From positions 119,993 through 183,992 of the forward strand of contig DLHG01000011.1 in assembly GCA_002483105.1 (NCBI GenBank): a stretch of 64,000 nucleotides of DNA, in the 5' to 3' direction. The stretch's first letter is position 1, and every line of letters starts with the position of its first letter. The notes below the pieces were generated by a model. It saw only the letters and a program-made list of their open reading frames with translations. It was not told where the DNA came from and did not search any database. The DNA comes from Bacteroidetes bacterium UBA7674 (lineage in GTDB: Bacteria; Bacteroidota; Bacteroidia; Chitinophagales; Chitinophagaceae). A program made the translations under genes and the position numbers. Positions 22,773-32,818 of the stretch are shown one piece after another.

Positions 22773-25508
22773 ATGAAAAAACTTGTACTTGTTTTTATTG
22801 CTTGCCTCTGTTTGTTTGCGAAGGAAACATCCGCGCAATGGGTGGAAGTAACCAATCCGGATGGCACTACCCAAAATTACAGCGGGGTAGATGTAACCGT
22901 TACTGCTGTTAACCCGGCATTTAACGGAGGCTGTAATGGTACCTATTGGGTGAATAATACAGGTGGCACCTACACTTTTACATTCAATCCGCCGGTGTCT
23001 GCCGTTCAGTTTCATTGCGATGCTATTAATACATCGGAGGAAACGGCGTTCATGGTGAATGGCGTGGCGTTCCCACTGAATAACTGCAATGTGGAAGCGT
23101 TGAGTAATAATTGTATAGACGGACCTTGTAACGTATTGAACGGTTATCTTATCAATAATACTTCGTTCAATCTGTGTGGTGGATTAATTACCGTGTATGG
23201 CAATATCACCAGTGCGTCGCTGGTGCAACAGTTTGGTAACAGCGGGACTACATTCGATCTGTATATTCCGCCGACCACTAATATTCCTCCTCCGGGTGCG
23301 AGTGTGACTGCGGGAAGTAATAGCCCTGTTAATTGTGGTGATATGCTCAACCTTACCGCAGTTGCCAGCGGTGGTACTGCTTATAGCTGGACCGGCCCGA
23401 ACGGATATACCTCTAATCTGCAGAATCCTTCGTTTCAAGTGAATAACCTGAGTGGTGGCCAATATATCGTTACGGCGACTACATCTTGCGGACCGGTAAG
23501 TGATACAGTAGATGTTGTGGTTGCTCCGTTTAATTTAACACCTACAGCTTCGAGTAATACACCTGTTTGTGAGAACGGCGTATTGAACCTGACTACACCT
23601 ACTGTAGTCGGAGGTACTTATACATGGACAGGTCCGGGCGGATATACATCGACTGCCCAAAACCCGTCAGTAGCTCCTGTTCCGCTTACCGGAGCCGGAA
23701 CGTACTCGGTAGTAGTAACGGTGAATAACTGTAACTCTCAACCCGGTACAACAGATGTTGCCGTTGTGGCATTGCCACCAGCACCGGGTGTTACCAATAT
23801 TACTTATTGCCTGGGCGATACTACTGCAGTGCCTCTTACCGCAACAGGTAATAACCTGCAATGGTATGTGGCCCCTGTAGGTGGCAGTCCGCTACCAGGT
23901 GCACCTACCCCTAATACTACTGTCGCCGGGACTACTACATATTATGTATCTTCTACAGGCCCCGCACCTACCAACTGTGAAGGACCGAGAGCAGCTCTTA
24001 CGGTTACCGTGAACGCACTGATACCTAAGCCGGATATACAGTATGTGAGTGCTTATTGCAGTGGTGATGTGTTTGTTCCTTTCGTGGTATTGTCAGGACA
24101 GAACGTTTTGTATTACACCCAATTGTTTGGCGGGGTAGGTGATCCGACGCCTCCGACTGTTGACCCAACGGTGCCGGGAGTTTATCATTTTTATGCATCG
24201 CAAACCATCAATGGTTGCGAAAGTGACCGCCTGAATATTACCATCACCGTGCATCCTTATATGGAGGCAAATTTTACACACGAAATAAATTACGGTTGTG
24301 AGAAAGATACGTTGATATTTACCAATACTTCTATTGGCTCAATAGGGTACATGTGGTATTTCGGAGATGGTACAACGTCTTCAGAAGTGAGTCCCGAGCA
24401 CATCTACGCTGACCAGGATACCTACAAAGTAGTGCTGATAAGCAACGCACTATATTGTCGCGATACTTTTGAGCAGACGATAGACCTGAGACATCCGCTT
24501 GATGCTGTATTTACTACTGATGTAGATACTATTTGCCAGGGGCAGTCTGTTACATTTACCGATGGCTCTGTGTATTCTTTGCTTACGGGAGTTCCTCCAA
24601 CCTACAACTGGAATTTTGGTGATGGTGGCAGCAGCAATCTGCAAAATCCGGTATATACATTCAACAGGACCGGTGTATTTACGGTAACAATGATCATCAC
24701 CGACTTCGTTCCCTGTTATTCCGGTGCGACACGTACCATATATGTTGACTCGATCTCTCCACTGGTACTGAATGTGAGTGACAGTATGATATGCGCAGGT
24801 GACGCTGTATTCTTTACAGGCAACTATACTGATATAGGTTTGAACGGCATTAGCTGGGATTTTGGTGATGGTATTACCAGTACGGAAGCCGGCAACCCTG
24901 CCAAGCACTCTTATGAGAATCCCGGCAGCTATACGATAAAATTGGCTAACGATTATCGTGTATGTCCTGACCTGAATACAGAGACTGTTATTGCTGTGCG
25001 TCCGCAACCGAGAATAGTGCTTGGACCTGATACCGCGATGTGTCCTACTGCAGCGCCACTGGTACTGAATGACCTGATAAACGGCGGTAATGCCAATGCC
25101 ACATGGCTATGGAATACCGGGGCGACGACATTCAGTATAGCAGCGAAAGAGCCTGCTACTTACTGGTCGAGAGTGACGATAGATGGTTGCTCTGCTACCG
25201 ACTCTATAGATGTACGTAAAGATTGCTACCTGGATATACCTAATGCCTTTGCGCCTGATGGTGATGGCATGAGTGATTACTTCTTCCCACGCCAGCTTTT
25301 ATCGGATGGAGTGAATTCTTTTAAAATGAGCATATACAACAGGTGGGGCCAGGAAATATTTACTACCACCAATACCGCAGGCCGCGGTTGGGATGGCAAG
25401 TTCAACGAGGTAGATCAACCGCAGGGAGTATATGTTTACCTGATAGAAGTAGCCTTCAAGAACGGTGTGACTGAGAAGAGGCAGGGGAATGTTACCCTCT
25501 TGAGATAA
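22773..25508 (+). CDS. Secreted PKD-repeat protein with gliding-motility-associated C-terminus
   Basis: 911 aa. Signal peptide KKLVLVFIACLCLFAKETSA (cut before QWVEV). A unique N-terminal ~165 residues is followed by Ig/PKD-like repeats with SWTGPNGYTSNLQNPSF and WTGPGGYTSTAQNPS, then three clear PKD domains (YFGDGTTSSE, NFGDGGSSNLQNP, DFGDGITSTE), and the roughly 90-residue C-terminal sorting domain (CYLDIPNAFAPDGDGMSDYF ... YNRWGQEIF ... GWDGKFN). That last domain is the type B signal recognised by the type IX secretion system. Probably a surface or released adhesin. Its C-terminal half is paralogous to the next gene. Confidence 0.88.
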   Translation: MKKLVLVFIACLCLFAKETSAQWVEVTNPDGTTQNYSGVDVTVTAVNPAFNGGCNGTYWVNNTGGTYTFTFNPPVSAVQFHCDAINTSEETAFMVNGVAFPLNNCNVEALSNNCIDGPCNVLNGYLINNTSFNLCGGLITVYGNITSASLVQQFGNSGTTFDLYIPPTTNIPPPGASVTAGSNSPVNCGDMLNLTAVASGGTAYSWTGPNGYTSNLQNPSFQVNNLSGGQYIVTATTSCGPVSDTVDVVVAPFNLTPTASSNTPVCENGVLNLTTPTVVGGTYTWTGPGGYTSTAQNPSVAPVPLTGAGTYSVVVTVNNCNSQPGTTDVAVVALPPAPGVTNITYCLGDTTAVPLTATGNNLQWYVAPVGGSPLPGAPTPNTTVAGTTTYYVSSTGPAPTNCEGPRAALTVTVNALIPKPDIQYVSAYCSGDVFVPFVVLSGQNVLYYTQLFGGVGDPTPPTVDPTVPGVYHFYASQTINGCESDRLNITITVHPYMEANFTHEINYGCEKDTLIFTNTSIGSIGYMWYFGDGTTSSEVSPEHIYADQDTYKVVLISNALYCRDTFEQTIDLRHPLDAVFTTDVDTICQGQSVTFTDGSVYSLLTGVPPTYNWNFGDGGSSNLQNPVYTFNRTGVFTVTMIITDFVPCYSGATRTIYVDSISPLVLNVSDSMICAGDAVFFTGNYTDIGLNGISWDFGDGITSTEAGNPAKHSYENPGSYTIKLANDYRVCPDLNTETVIAVRPQPRIVLGPDTAMCPTAAPLVLNDLINGGNANATWLWNTGATTFSIAAKEPATYWSRVTIDGCSATDSIDVRKDCYLDIPNAFAPDGDGMSDYFFPRQLLSDGVNSFKMSIYNRWGQEIFTTTNTAGRGWDGKFNEVDQPQGVYVYLIEVAFKNGVTEKRQGNVTLLR

Positions 25509-25618
25509 TCTGTGCTGATCAATAGGTTGCCCTCGTAGTCGCGTTACAAACGCTCTCCCCCATGCATCCGCGTTGCAAACGCGGACGATATTTGAGATAA
25601 ACCAGCTAAAGCCGATAT

Positions 25619-25650
25619 AAGAACTCCTCCGTAAGGGGGAGTTCTTTTTT
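25619..25650 (+). terminator. Terminator between the two PKD protein genes
   Basis: AAGAACTCCTCC / GGGGGAGTTCTT arms and six T. It separates the tandem pair transcriptionally. A CCGCGTTGCAAACGCGG hairpin lies just before it (about 25568-25584). Confidence 0.8.
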
Positions 25651-25732
25651 GATATTATGAATCTTCGATATAAAGTAATATATTTCGGTGTATAATACCA
25701 ACAGATTCAACATTATAGCTGTCTTACAGATT

Positions 25733-28700
25733 ATGAGAAAAAATTTACTAATAACTTTTAAGTTTATTGCTGTTTTTCTCCTATCCCTATCCGGTTTTAC
25801 ATTATCGGCGCAAACAGATACAGAATTCTGGTTTGCCGCACCCGAAGTATCTACCAGCAATCAAACCTTTGATTTGCCCATCATACTGCGTATGACCACT
25901 GAGGGCACTGCCGCAACAGTGACCATCACCCAACCGGCTGGTGGGGGGATGCCGGCACAGGTCGTGAACATCCCGGCGAATAGTACACAGTCGGTGGACC
26001 TGAGTGTTTGGTTGGATAACATAGAAAGCAAACCGGCAGATGTTGCACTCAACTTTGGCCTGAAGATCGTTTCGACTGCACCTATTACAGCTTATTATGA
26101 AGTAGTGAGCCTTGCCTGCCTTTGCAATCCCGAAATATTTGTACTGAAAGGTGAGAACTCGTTAGGTACGGATTTCTGGATACCTTCCCAGAACTACCTG
26201 GATAATTCACAAAGCTATGTGCCTAATCCGCGCTCTTCGTTTGACATAATAGCTACACAAAACAATACTACTATCACTATTACTCCTTCTAACGATATAG
26301 TAGGCCACCTTGCGGGTACACCGTTCAATGTCACACTGAATGAAGGGCAGGTATATTCTGCTACTGCAATAGGCTGGCAGGCTGCACAGCATCTGCAAGG
26401 GTCGAGAGTGACGTCTAACAATCCGATCGCTATTACTGTAAAAGATGACTTGCTTGCGGGAACACCGTATGGCGGTTGTGCTGACCTTGCGGGTGACCAG
26501 ATAGTGCCTTCAAATATAATAGGCAGTAATTATATTGCGATGAACGGTGCGCTGAATGCACCTGACGACCAGCTCTTTATTACTGCTACACAAAACAATA
26601 CTACTATATCTCAGAACGGAGCGTTGGTAACCACTATCAATGCAGGCCAGACATTTCAGCTGGCTGTAGGAGGCGCATCATCTTATATACAGACCTCGAG
26701 TCCATCGTATGTTTACCAGTTGAGCGGTATCGGTTGTGAAGTTGGTACAGCAATTCTGCCGCAGATAGATTGCTCGGGTAGTGAGTCTGTTTCCTTCAAC
26801 CGTTCTTCGCCCAATGACCTGTACATCAACCTGATGGTACAGGCAGGAGGACAAGGTAATTTCCTGGTGAATGGGGTAGCGGGTGTGGTAACTGCGGGAC
26901 AGTTCTTCGCAGTGCCGGGAACTGCCAATCAATGGTTTGCTGCGCAGGTAAGTTTGCCCGTAGGGCAATATCCGCAGGGCTCTGTTATTAAAGTAACCAA
27001 TAGTACCAATGCGTTTCACTTAGGAGTACTGGATGGTAGTGTTGCGTCGGGTGCGCGTTTTGGCTATTTCAGTAATTATGGCGGCGTGCCATCGCAAGCC
27101 AGTACCACTACCTATGAACTTTGCCAGGGGGAAACGATATACCTGTTTGCAGACAGTACTGATGGCGCCACCTATTTCTGGTCGGGACCTAATGGCTGGA
27201 CCTCTTCTTTGCAAGATCCGGTTATCGTAAATGCCCAACCCAACATGAGTGGTGTCTATTCACTTGTGATAGATGCGAATAATTGTGTGTCTCCGCCGGA
27301 TACGGTAAACATTACGGTTCATCCTACGCCTCAGCCACCCATACCGTCGTACAAGCAATTCTATTGTACGAACGAATTGTTTCAACCATTTAATGTAACA
27401 GGTACTAACCTTACTTATTATGATTCCGCAGTAGGCGGCACAGCAACTACTGTTGCTCCTGTAGTGGATGTCACCACACCGGGAACTTATAATTATTGGG
27501 TGACACAAACCGTGAATGGTTGTGAAAGCGGCAGGGCTTCGCTGACTGTCACGGTATATCCTACTATCCAGCCTGCGTATGACTATACAGTGAGGTATGG
27601 TTGTAAAAAAGATACTGTTACCTTCAATAACACATCTATAGGCGCTACCAACTATATCTGGCGTTTTGGTGATGGTACGATAGACACCAATATGCATGTG
27701 GTGCATGTATTTGATACAGGTGTATATAACGTAACGCTGATCGCTTATAACCCTAATTGTAAAGATTCTGTTTTCCAGCAGATCAACCTGGTGCATCCGT
27801 TGATCGCCGACTTTACCACCGATGCAGATACCATTTGCCAGGGCGGAAGTATCACGTTCACTGATGCATCTGTGTTTGCTGTGCTTACAGGAGTGAACCC
27901 GACCTATGAGTGGGACTTTGGTGATGGTGGTGTAAGTGATTGGCAAAGTCCGAACTATACGTTCAACAGAACGGGTGTGTTTACTGTGTCAATGACCATA
28001 ACGGATTTTGTGCCTTGTAAGGCAACAGCGACACATGTAGTAGTTGTTGATTCGATCGCAGTACTTACGCTTACAGCAGATACTAATGCGATATGCGCAG
28101 GTGAGGCCATTACATTTACCGGCGAATACACAGATATAGGGCTGACCAGTGTAACCTGGGATTTTGGTGATGGTATTATTACTACGGAGAAAGGTAATGT
28201 GGCGGGACATACTTATGAGCAACCCGGTGCATACACAGTAAAGATCTCTAACGACTATCGTATTTGTCCTGATGTATCGGCGGAACTGGCGATCAACGTG
28301 AGGCCGCAGCCGGTTATTACATTGGGTCCTGATACTGCAATGTGCCCGACCTCTGCACCGCTGGTGATCAATGACCTGATAAACGGTGGCAATGCCAGTG
28401 CAAAATGGCTTTGGAATACCGGAGCGACAACCTTTGCTATTTCGGCAAAGCAACCTGATGTTTACTGGTCGAGGGTGACCATTAATGGTTGCTCCGCTAC
28501 TGACTCCATATGGGTGAAGAACGATTGCTACCTGGACATACCGAACGCCTTTACGCCGGATGGTGATGGCATGGCTGATTACTTCTTCCCACGTCAATGG
28601 CTTTCTGCAGGTGTGACCTCATTTAAAATGAGTGTTTACAACAGATGGGGACAGGAGATATTCACCTCTACAAATATAAACGGACGTGGTTGGGATGGCA

Positions 28701-28810
28701 AGTTCAACGGTGTGGACCAGAATATGGGCGTGTATGTGTACCTTATAGAAGTGACGTTCAAGAATGGTGTGAGTGAGAAGAGGCAGGGGAATGTGACGTT
28801 GTTGAGGTAA
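25733..28810 (+). CDS. Secreted IgGFc-binding/PKD protein with gliding-motility-associated C-terminus
   Basis: 1025 aa from the ATG at 25733 (signal peptide RKNLLITFKFIAVFLLSLSG, cut near LSAQ). The N-terminal ~330 residues resemble the IgGFc-binding N-terminal domain (TDTEFWFAAPE, GTDFWIPSQNYL, FDIIATQNNTTITITPS, ITATQNNTTISQNG). Then one FWSGPNGWTSSLQDP repeat and three PKD domains (RFGDGTIDTN, DFGDGGVSDW, DFGDGIITTE) lead to a type B T9SS sorting domain (CYLDIPNAFTPDGDGMADYF, YNRWGQEIFT). The last ~450 residues are close to the previous protein, so the pair shares a duplicated tail with different heads. Confidence 0.88.
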   Translation: MRKNLLITFKFIAVFLLSLSGFTLSAQTDTEFWFAAPEVSTSNQTFDLPIILRMTTEGTAATVTITQPAGGGMPAQVVNIPANSTQSVDLSVWLDNIESKPADVALNFGLKIVSTAPITAYYEVVSLACLCNPEIFVLKGENSLGTDFWIPSQNYLDNSQSYVPNPRSSFDIIATQNNTTITITPSNDIVGHLAGTPFNVTLNEGQVYSATAIGWQAAQHLQGSRVTSNNPIAITVKDDLLAGTPYGGCADLAGDQIVPSNIIGSNYIAMNGALNAPDDQLFITATQNNTTISQNGALVTTINAGQTFQLAVGGASSYIQTSSPSYVYQLSGIGCEVGTAILPQIDCSGSESVSFNRSSPNDLYINLMVQAGGQGNFLVNGVAGVVTAGQFFAVPGTANQWFAAQVSLPVGQYPQGSVIKVTNSTNAFHLGVLDGSVASGARFGYFSNYGGVPSQASTTTYELCQGETIYLFADSTDGATYFWSGPNGWTSSLQDPVIVNAQPNMSGVYSLVIDANNCVSPPDTVNITVHPTPQPPIPSYKQFYCTNELFQPFNVTGTNLTYYDSAVGGTATTVAPVVDVTTPGTYNYWVTQTVNGCESGRASLTVTVYPTIQPAYDYTVRYGCKKDTVTFNNTSIGATNYIWRFGDGTIDTNMHVVHVFDTGVYNVTLIAYNPNCKDSVFQQINLVHPLIADFTTDADTICQGGSITFTDASVFAVLTGVNPTYEWDFGDGGVSDWQSPNYTFNRTGVFTVSMTITDFVPCKATATHVVVVDSIAVLTLTADTNAICAGEAITFTGEYTDIGLTSVTWDFGDGIITTEKGNVAGHTYEQPGAYTVKISNDYRICPDVSAELAINVRPQPVITLGPDTAMCPTSAPLVINDLINGGNASAKWLWNTGATTFAISAKQPDVYWSRVTINGCSATDSIWVKNDCYLDIPNAFTPDGDGMADYFFPRQWLSAGVTSFKMSVYNRWGQEIFTSTNINGRGWDGKFNGVDQNMGVYVYLIEVTFKNGVSEKRQGNVTLLR

Positions 28811-28812
28811 TC

Positions 28813-28850
28813 TGAACCGGGATTTTTAAAGGATTTTTCAGATTAACCGG
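28813..28850 (+). repeat. GAACCGGGATT intergenic repeat, copy 2
   Basis: TGAACCGGGATTTTTAAAGG and the end CAGATTAACCGGG. An inverted relative is at 28923-28955, on the far side of the htpG terminator. Confidence 0.5.
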
Positions 28851-28877
28851 GCTCCAGATGTTTTGGATTGATATTAT

Positions 28878-28912
28878 AAAAGAATGGCTGCTCATTGAGC
28901 AGCCATTCTTTA
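28878..28912. terminator. Bidirectional terminator between the PKD gene and htpG
   Basis: Perfect 15-bp arms (AAAGAATGGCTGCTC / GAGCAGCCATTCTTT) with a 3-base loop and A/T tracts on both sides; serves the converging genes. Confidence 0.85.
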
Positions 28913-28922
28913 TTGCAGCCAG

Positions 28923-28955
28923 GCTAATCCTTTAATCCGATTAATCCCGGTTCAG
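28923..28955 (-). repeat. GAACCGGGATTA intergenic repeat, copy 3 (inverted)
   Basis: On the minus strand CTGAACCGGGATTAATCGGA then TTAAAGGATTAGCC. It ends three bases before the htpG stop. Confidence 0.55.
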
Positions 28956-28957
28956 AA

Positions 28958-30856
28958 CTATATCATATTCACACTTCTGTTCACAAACTCTGTTAAGTCA
29001 GCGCCAGTGAGCATACCTTGTGAAAGCAGTGCTAAGTCGAACGCTTGTTTGGTGAGCCTTGCCTGCTCAGTAGCATCTTCCGTTTTTAATATGCGGCTGA
29101 TAAGCGGGTGATTGCCGTTCAGCGATACCTTGTAGTTGTCAGGCATAGTGCCATAGAAACCACCCATTGGTCCGCCCATCTTAGCCATGTCCTTCATGCG
29201 GCGCATGAATTCATCCATCGTTACTGTTACCGGCATTTCATCCGGGCTCAGGCTTTCCACTGTTACCTGCATGTGCGGCTTGGCGATGCTGGTCTCGAAG
29301 ATGGTTTTTATCTGTGTTGTTTCTTCTTCTGTAAGGATGTGCGCGGGAGCATCTTCCTTGTTGATCAGCTTATCTATCACATCAGCATCTACACGCTTCA
29401 GCTGGGTCTTTTCCAACTTGTGTTCTATATGAGCTATGAAGTGATTGTCGATAGGGTTGTCCATCAGCAATACATCGTAACCCTTACGTTTTGCAGACTG
29501 TATGAAAGCATCATGCTTGGCAGGCTCTGAAGTGTAGAGATAGACGATGTCGCCTTCCTTATCTGTTTGTAGCGGAGCTACCTTGTTCTTGTATTCTTCT
29601 AAAGTAAAACGCTCGTTACTTACGTTCTCGAATAAAGCAAAGTCTTTTGCCTTGTCGTAAAACTTATCATCTGAAAGCATACCGTACTTCACGAACATGC
29701 CTATATCGTTCCATTTGGCTTCGTAGCCTTTACGGTCGGTCTTGAAGAGTTCGGCGAGTTTATCGGCTACTTTCTTGGTGATATAGCTGTTGATCTTCTT
29801 TACGTTGCTGTCGGCTTGCAGGAAGCTGCGCGACACGTTCAGCGGAATGTCCGGAGAATCTATCACACCATGCAGTAGCATCAGGAATTCAGGAACGATA
29901 TCTTTTACTTCGTCGGTAATGAATACCTGGCGGGAGTAGAGTTTTATTTTATTGCGCTGGAGTTCCATTTCCTTCTTCACAGGAGGGAAATAGAGTACAC
30001 CCGTAAGATTGAACGGATAGTCCACGTTCAGGTGTATCCAGAACAACGGTGCGTCTGAGTATGGATAAAGTTGGTTGTAGAAGTCCAGGTAATCTTTATC
30101 TGTCAGTTCGCTTGGCGATTTTGTCCAGATAGGATTGGTTGTATTGATGATGTTCGGTACTTCTACTCCTTTGTATTTTGGTTTGCCTTCTTCGTCTTCG
30201 CCGTCGGCTACGCTTGTCTCTTTGGTGCCGAACTGGATAGGTACGGGAAGGAACTTACAGTATTTGTCCAGTATCTGTTGGATCTTGTGATCTTCGAGGA
30301 ACTCTTCTGATTCCGCGTTGATGTGCAGGATAACATCAGAACCTCTTTTGGTGCGATTGCCTTCGCTTATTTCGAACTCCGTACTACCGTCACATATCCA
30401 GCGGGCGGGAGTAGCGCCGTCTTGATATGATAATGTTTGTATCTCTACATTATCGGCCACCATGAAAGCTGAGTAGAAGCCAAGTCCGAACTTACCGATG
30501 ATCTCGTTGGCATCTTTCGCGTCCTTGAATTTCTCCATGAACTCGGTAGCACCGGAGAAAGCGATCTGGTTGATGTATTTCTTTATTTCCTCGGCGGTCA
30601 TACCCAGACCGTTGTCGGAGATGGTGATGGTCTTTGCTTCTTTGTCCACCGCTACTGATACTCTCAGTTCGCCCAGTTCACCGTTGAACGTGCCGAGAGA
30701 GGACAGGCGTTTGATCTTCTGGGTAGCATCTACGGCATTGGATACCAGCTCGCGCAGGAAGATCTCGTTGTCGGAATAAAGGAATTTTTTAATGATCGGG
30801 AAGATGTTCTCGGTGTGGATGGAGATGGTCCCTTTTTCTTGTACAGTACTTTCCAT
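28958..30856 (-). CDS. htpG: Chaperone protein HtpG (Hsp90)
   Basis: 632 aa, the usual Hsp90 length. An ATP-driven chaperone that remodels client proteins in the cytosol as a dimer. The N-terminal GHKL ATPase domain has the start ENIFPIIKKFLYSDNEIFLR, ELVSNAVDA (catalytic Glu), ISDNGLGMTAEEI and GKFGLGFYSAFMV; the middle domain has the catalytic Arg region NVSRSFLQ; the C-terminal dimerisation domain is shorter than in eukaryotes, as expected. No heat-shock operator is evident upstream. Confidence 0.97.
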   Translation of the reverse strand: MESTVQEKGTISIHTENIFPIIKKFLYSDNEIFLRELVSNAVDATQKIKRLSSLGTFNGELGELRVSVAVDKEAKTITISDNGLGMTAEEIKKYINQIAFSGATEFMEKFKDAKDANEIIGKFGLGFYSAFMVADNVEIQTLSYQDGATPARWICDGSTEFEISEGNRTKRGSDVILHINAESEEFLEDHKIQQILDKYCKFLPVPIQFGTKETSVADGEDEEGKPKYKGVEVPNIINTTNPIWTKSPSELTDKDYLDFYNQLYPYSDAPLFWIHLNVDYPFNLTGVLYFPPVKKEMELQRNKIKLYSRQVFITDEVKDIVPEFLMLLHGVIDSPDIPLNVSRSFLQADSNVKKINSYITKKVADKLAELFKTDRKGYEAKWNDIGMFVKYGMLSDDKFYDKAKDFALFENVSNERFTLEEYKNKVAPLQTDKEGDIVYLYTSEPAKHDAFIQSAKRKGYDVLLMDNPIDNHFIAHIEHKLEKTQLKRVDADVIDKLINKEDAPAHILTEEETTQIKTIFETSIAKPHMQVTVESLSPDEMPVTVTMDEFMRRMKDMAKMGGPMGGFYGTMPDNYKVSLNGNHPLISRILKTEDATEQARLTKQAFDLALLSQGMLTGADLTEFVNRSVNMI

Positions 30857-31115
30857 ATTAATAGTTAGAATTTTCTATGTTTTGTTAGTCAAAGAGCGTT
30901 CCAAAGGGTGGGAGGGCGACAAAATGGCATATTAGTGTTGCGTATTTAAACGCCTGCCTACTGGTAGGCAGGCAAACGGTGCAAAGGAGGCACAAAGTTT
31001 TTAGAATGCTACTGATTTAACTGCAAAGACGCGGAGGCGCAAAGCTGGCAATCACTAATTTTAATAGTTAGATTCAGTTGATTTTTTATATTTTTCATAA
31101 CTAAAATCAGCCTAT

Positions 31116-31733
31116 ATGAAGAACTTACTTTGCCTTTCTGTAGTAGCAATATTATTGTCAGCAATGGTATCATGCGGCTCAGAGAGCAATGAGTCGGCTT
31201 CCGCACCTGCTGATACTGTAAAAATTGCCCCTTCTGGTCCGCTGATGGACATAAGAGGTTTTAATGAGGTCAATTTTTATTCAGATGAATTTGGCCTCTA
31301 TGTTTCTGACCTGGAAGCGGGAGGCGGATTGTTAGTGGCGAATAAAAAGGAAGAGGGTGGTGATTGCATGCATACGTATAAGAGGTTGCAAGACACTGTT
31401 TCCAAAAGAAGCTTATATATTTCCATTGCCGACTGTTATGATATGGGCGGCAGGCAGGACGAGATCTTGCTGGAGAATGGGGAGCCCGTACAGGCAAGGG
31501 TGATGTTCAAAGAAATGGACGGTAAGAATACGGGATATATGCTGCGGGAATATGTGGTGATGAACAAAGAAGGCAAAACCGTAACGATGAGCAGGGAGAA
31601 ACATATTACGGCTGCCGATAAGGTAGACCTGAGCGAAATTCCGCTAAAAACTACAACAGATACCTCTGTCATAACGTTCGCCGACAGCAGAAGAATGACT
31701 ACGGAAATAGATGGTTATCTGGGTGGGAAATAG
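31116..31733 (+). CDS. Hypothetical lipoprotein
   Basis: Not recognised. 205 aa with a lipoprotein signal (KNLLCLSVVAILLSAMVSC, lipobox AMVSC with Cys 20) and an S/E-rich spacer. The mature domain is beta-rich with NFYSDEFGLYVSDLEAGGG, RSLYISIADCYDMGG, ARVMFKEMDG and YVVMNKEGKTVTM. Probably tethered to the outer membrane. The preceding stretch 30857-31115 holds a GCCTGCCTACTGGTAGGCAGGC-type hairpin (about 30951-30972) and a GCAAAGACGCGGAGGCGC phrase, both typical intergenic repeats. Confidence 0.6.
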   Translation: MKNLLCLSVVAILLSAMVSCGSESNESASAPADTVKIAPSGPLMDIRGFNEVNFYSDEFGLYVSDLEAGGGLLVANKKEEGGDCMHTYKRLQDTVSKRSLYISIADCYDMGGRQDEILLENGEPVQARVMFKEMDGKNTGYMLREYVVMNKEGKTVTMSREKHITAADKVDLSEIPLKTTTDTSVITFADSRRMTTEIDGYLGGK

Positions 31734-31750
31734 ATAACAAAGAAAGTTAC

Positions 31751-32641
31751 CTACCTATCCAGCCATATCGGCTCCCTTGGTGTAGGTTGGTCACGACGGT
31801 CGATGACAATTCCGGGAGTGTATCCTCTTACTTCCGTGTAGCAGAGTTTTTTGCAGTCTGTTTCAAGGTGCCGTTCTTTTATCCAGTTGTACACATATGT
31901 AGGCTCGTAGTAGATGATGGAGCGGAAAGCGTGTTTCCCTTGTTTAGCCCATCGTTGTGTAAATGCCATTTTTAAGACACTGATCTTTTTTTCCTTTTCG
32001 GGGCCGCCTATCAGTTTTTCCTGGATATTGACCCGTACCTGCCATTGTGAAAGGATGGCGCTGTCCAGCAAGCGACCCACTTCTATAAAGCTTACGGCAA
32101 AAGCCGAACAACCCGCACCCGCACCTTCACGGGGACGGTTTTTCCCATTGTATATGGTATCGTAACCCCGTGCTTTATATTCCGTGAGATATTGCCACAG
32201 GCGCGCGAACATCTCGTCGCTCAGCAGGAACCTGATATAAGCGACATCGCCATGAGGATAGCGGTCGAGCAGTTGGTGCATGTTTTTGTCGGTAGATTCC
32301 AATACGCCGGTATAGCGTGTGAACATAGTACCGAGCCCGTTCTTTTCTACCAGTATCGACTTGCTCAACTGCGAAAAATACCTGGGTACGGCCCCAACAA
32401 GGTCATGACGTGTTGAGTCTTTCAGTTCGATGAGCATGTGTCCCATTAAGTGCCTGTTGCCACGGTACCGCGAGGGTTTCAATAAGTTCTCCAGGTAGCT
32501 GATAAAGAGAGTGTGTGGCGACTTCCAGTTGTAACCAGCCGGTGCAGGCATGGAATAAACGACCAGTTCCTGCGCCCTGAGTGGTGAGGAACAAAAGATG
32601 GAGGCAATGATAAATGCTTTCAGAAAGGAAACCCGTGTCAT
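31751..32641 (-). CDS. Secreted hypothetical protein, possible papain-like (permuted) hydrolase
   Basis: 296 aa with a signal peptide (RVSFLKAFIIASIFCSSPLR, cut near RAQ). No family recognised with confidence. A His in HLMGHMLIEL (near residue 68) and a Cys in GAGAGCSAFAVSFIEV (near 178) have the H-before-C order of permuted NlpC/P60- or YiiX-like enzymes, and the Cys sits at the start of a hydrophobic helix as in that fold. That is an inference from two motifs only. The C-terminus has TDCKKLCYTEVRGYTPGIVI and could hold a disulfide. Confidence 0.5.
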   Translation of the reverse strand: MTRVSFLKAFIIASIFCSSPLRAQELVVYSMPAPAGYNWKSPHTLFISYLENLLKPSRYRGNRHLMGHMLIELKDSTRHDLVGAVPRYFSQLSKSILVEKNGLGTMFTRYTGVLESTDKNMHQLLDRYPHGDVAYIRFLLSDEMFARLWQYLTEYKARGYDTIYNGKNRPREGAGAGCSAFAVSFIEVGRLLDSAILSQWQVRVNIQEKLIGGPEKEKKISVLKMAFTQRWAKQGKHAFRSIIYYEPTYVYNWIKERHLETDCKKLCYTEVRGYTPGIVIDRRDQPTPREPIWLDR

Positions 32642-32787
32642 GAACCGGGTGCTAAGTTACTATCACCAGTTCTTTACAGCGGTGACAGCGGTCATCAGTC
32701 AGTAGCAATATAGATGATTGGTGATATCAATATAGGTAATCCTAATATTGGGGATATGCACTTTTATTCTTTTTGTAGTATTAGGCT

Positions 32788-32795
32788 TACCTTTG
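32788..32795 (+). promoter_or_regulatory. -7 box of pruA (TACCTTTG)
   Basis: Perfect TAnnTTTG followed by CCACC, 23 nt before the ATG. Confidence 0.55.
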
Positions 32796-32818
32796 CCACC
32801 TAAATTTCAATTTCCAGG

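Noticed and set aside
24450..25007. Long minus-strand frames in the PKD protein genes (also 27260-27946 and 27989-28597)
   Set aside because: They mirror the repetitive PKD coding sequence and have no start context or family likeness.
30857..31115. CIRCE or other heat-shock operator before htpG
   Set aside because: No TTAGCACTC-type inverted repeat is present; the hairpins there belong to intergenic repeats.
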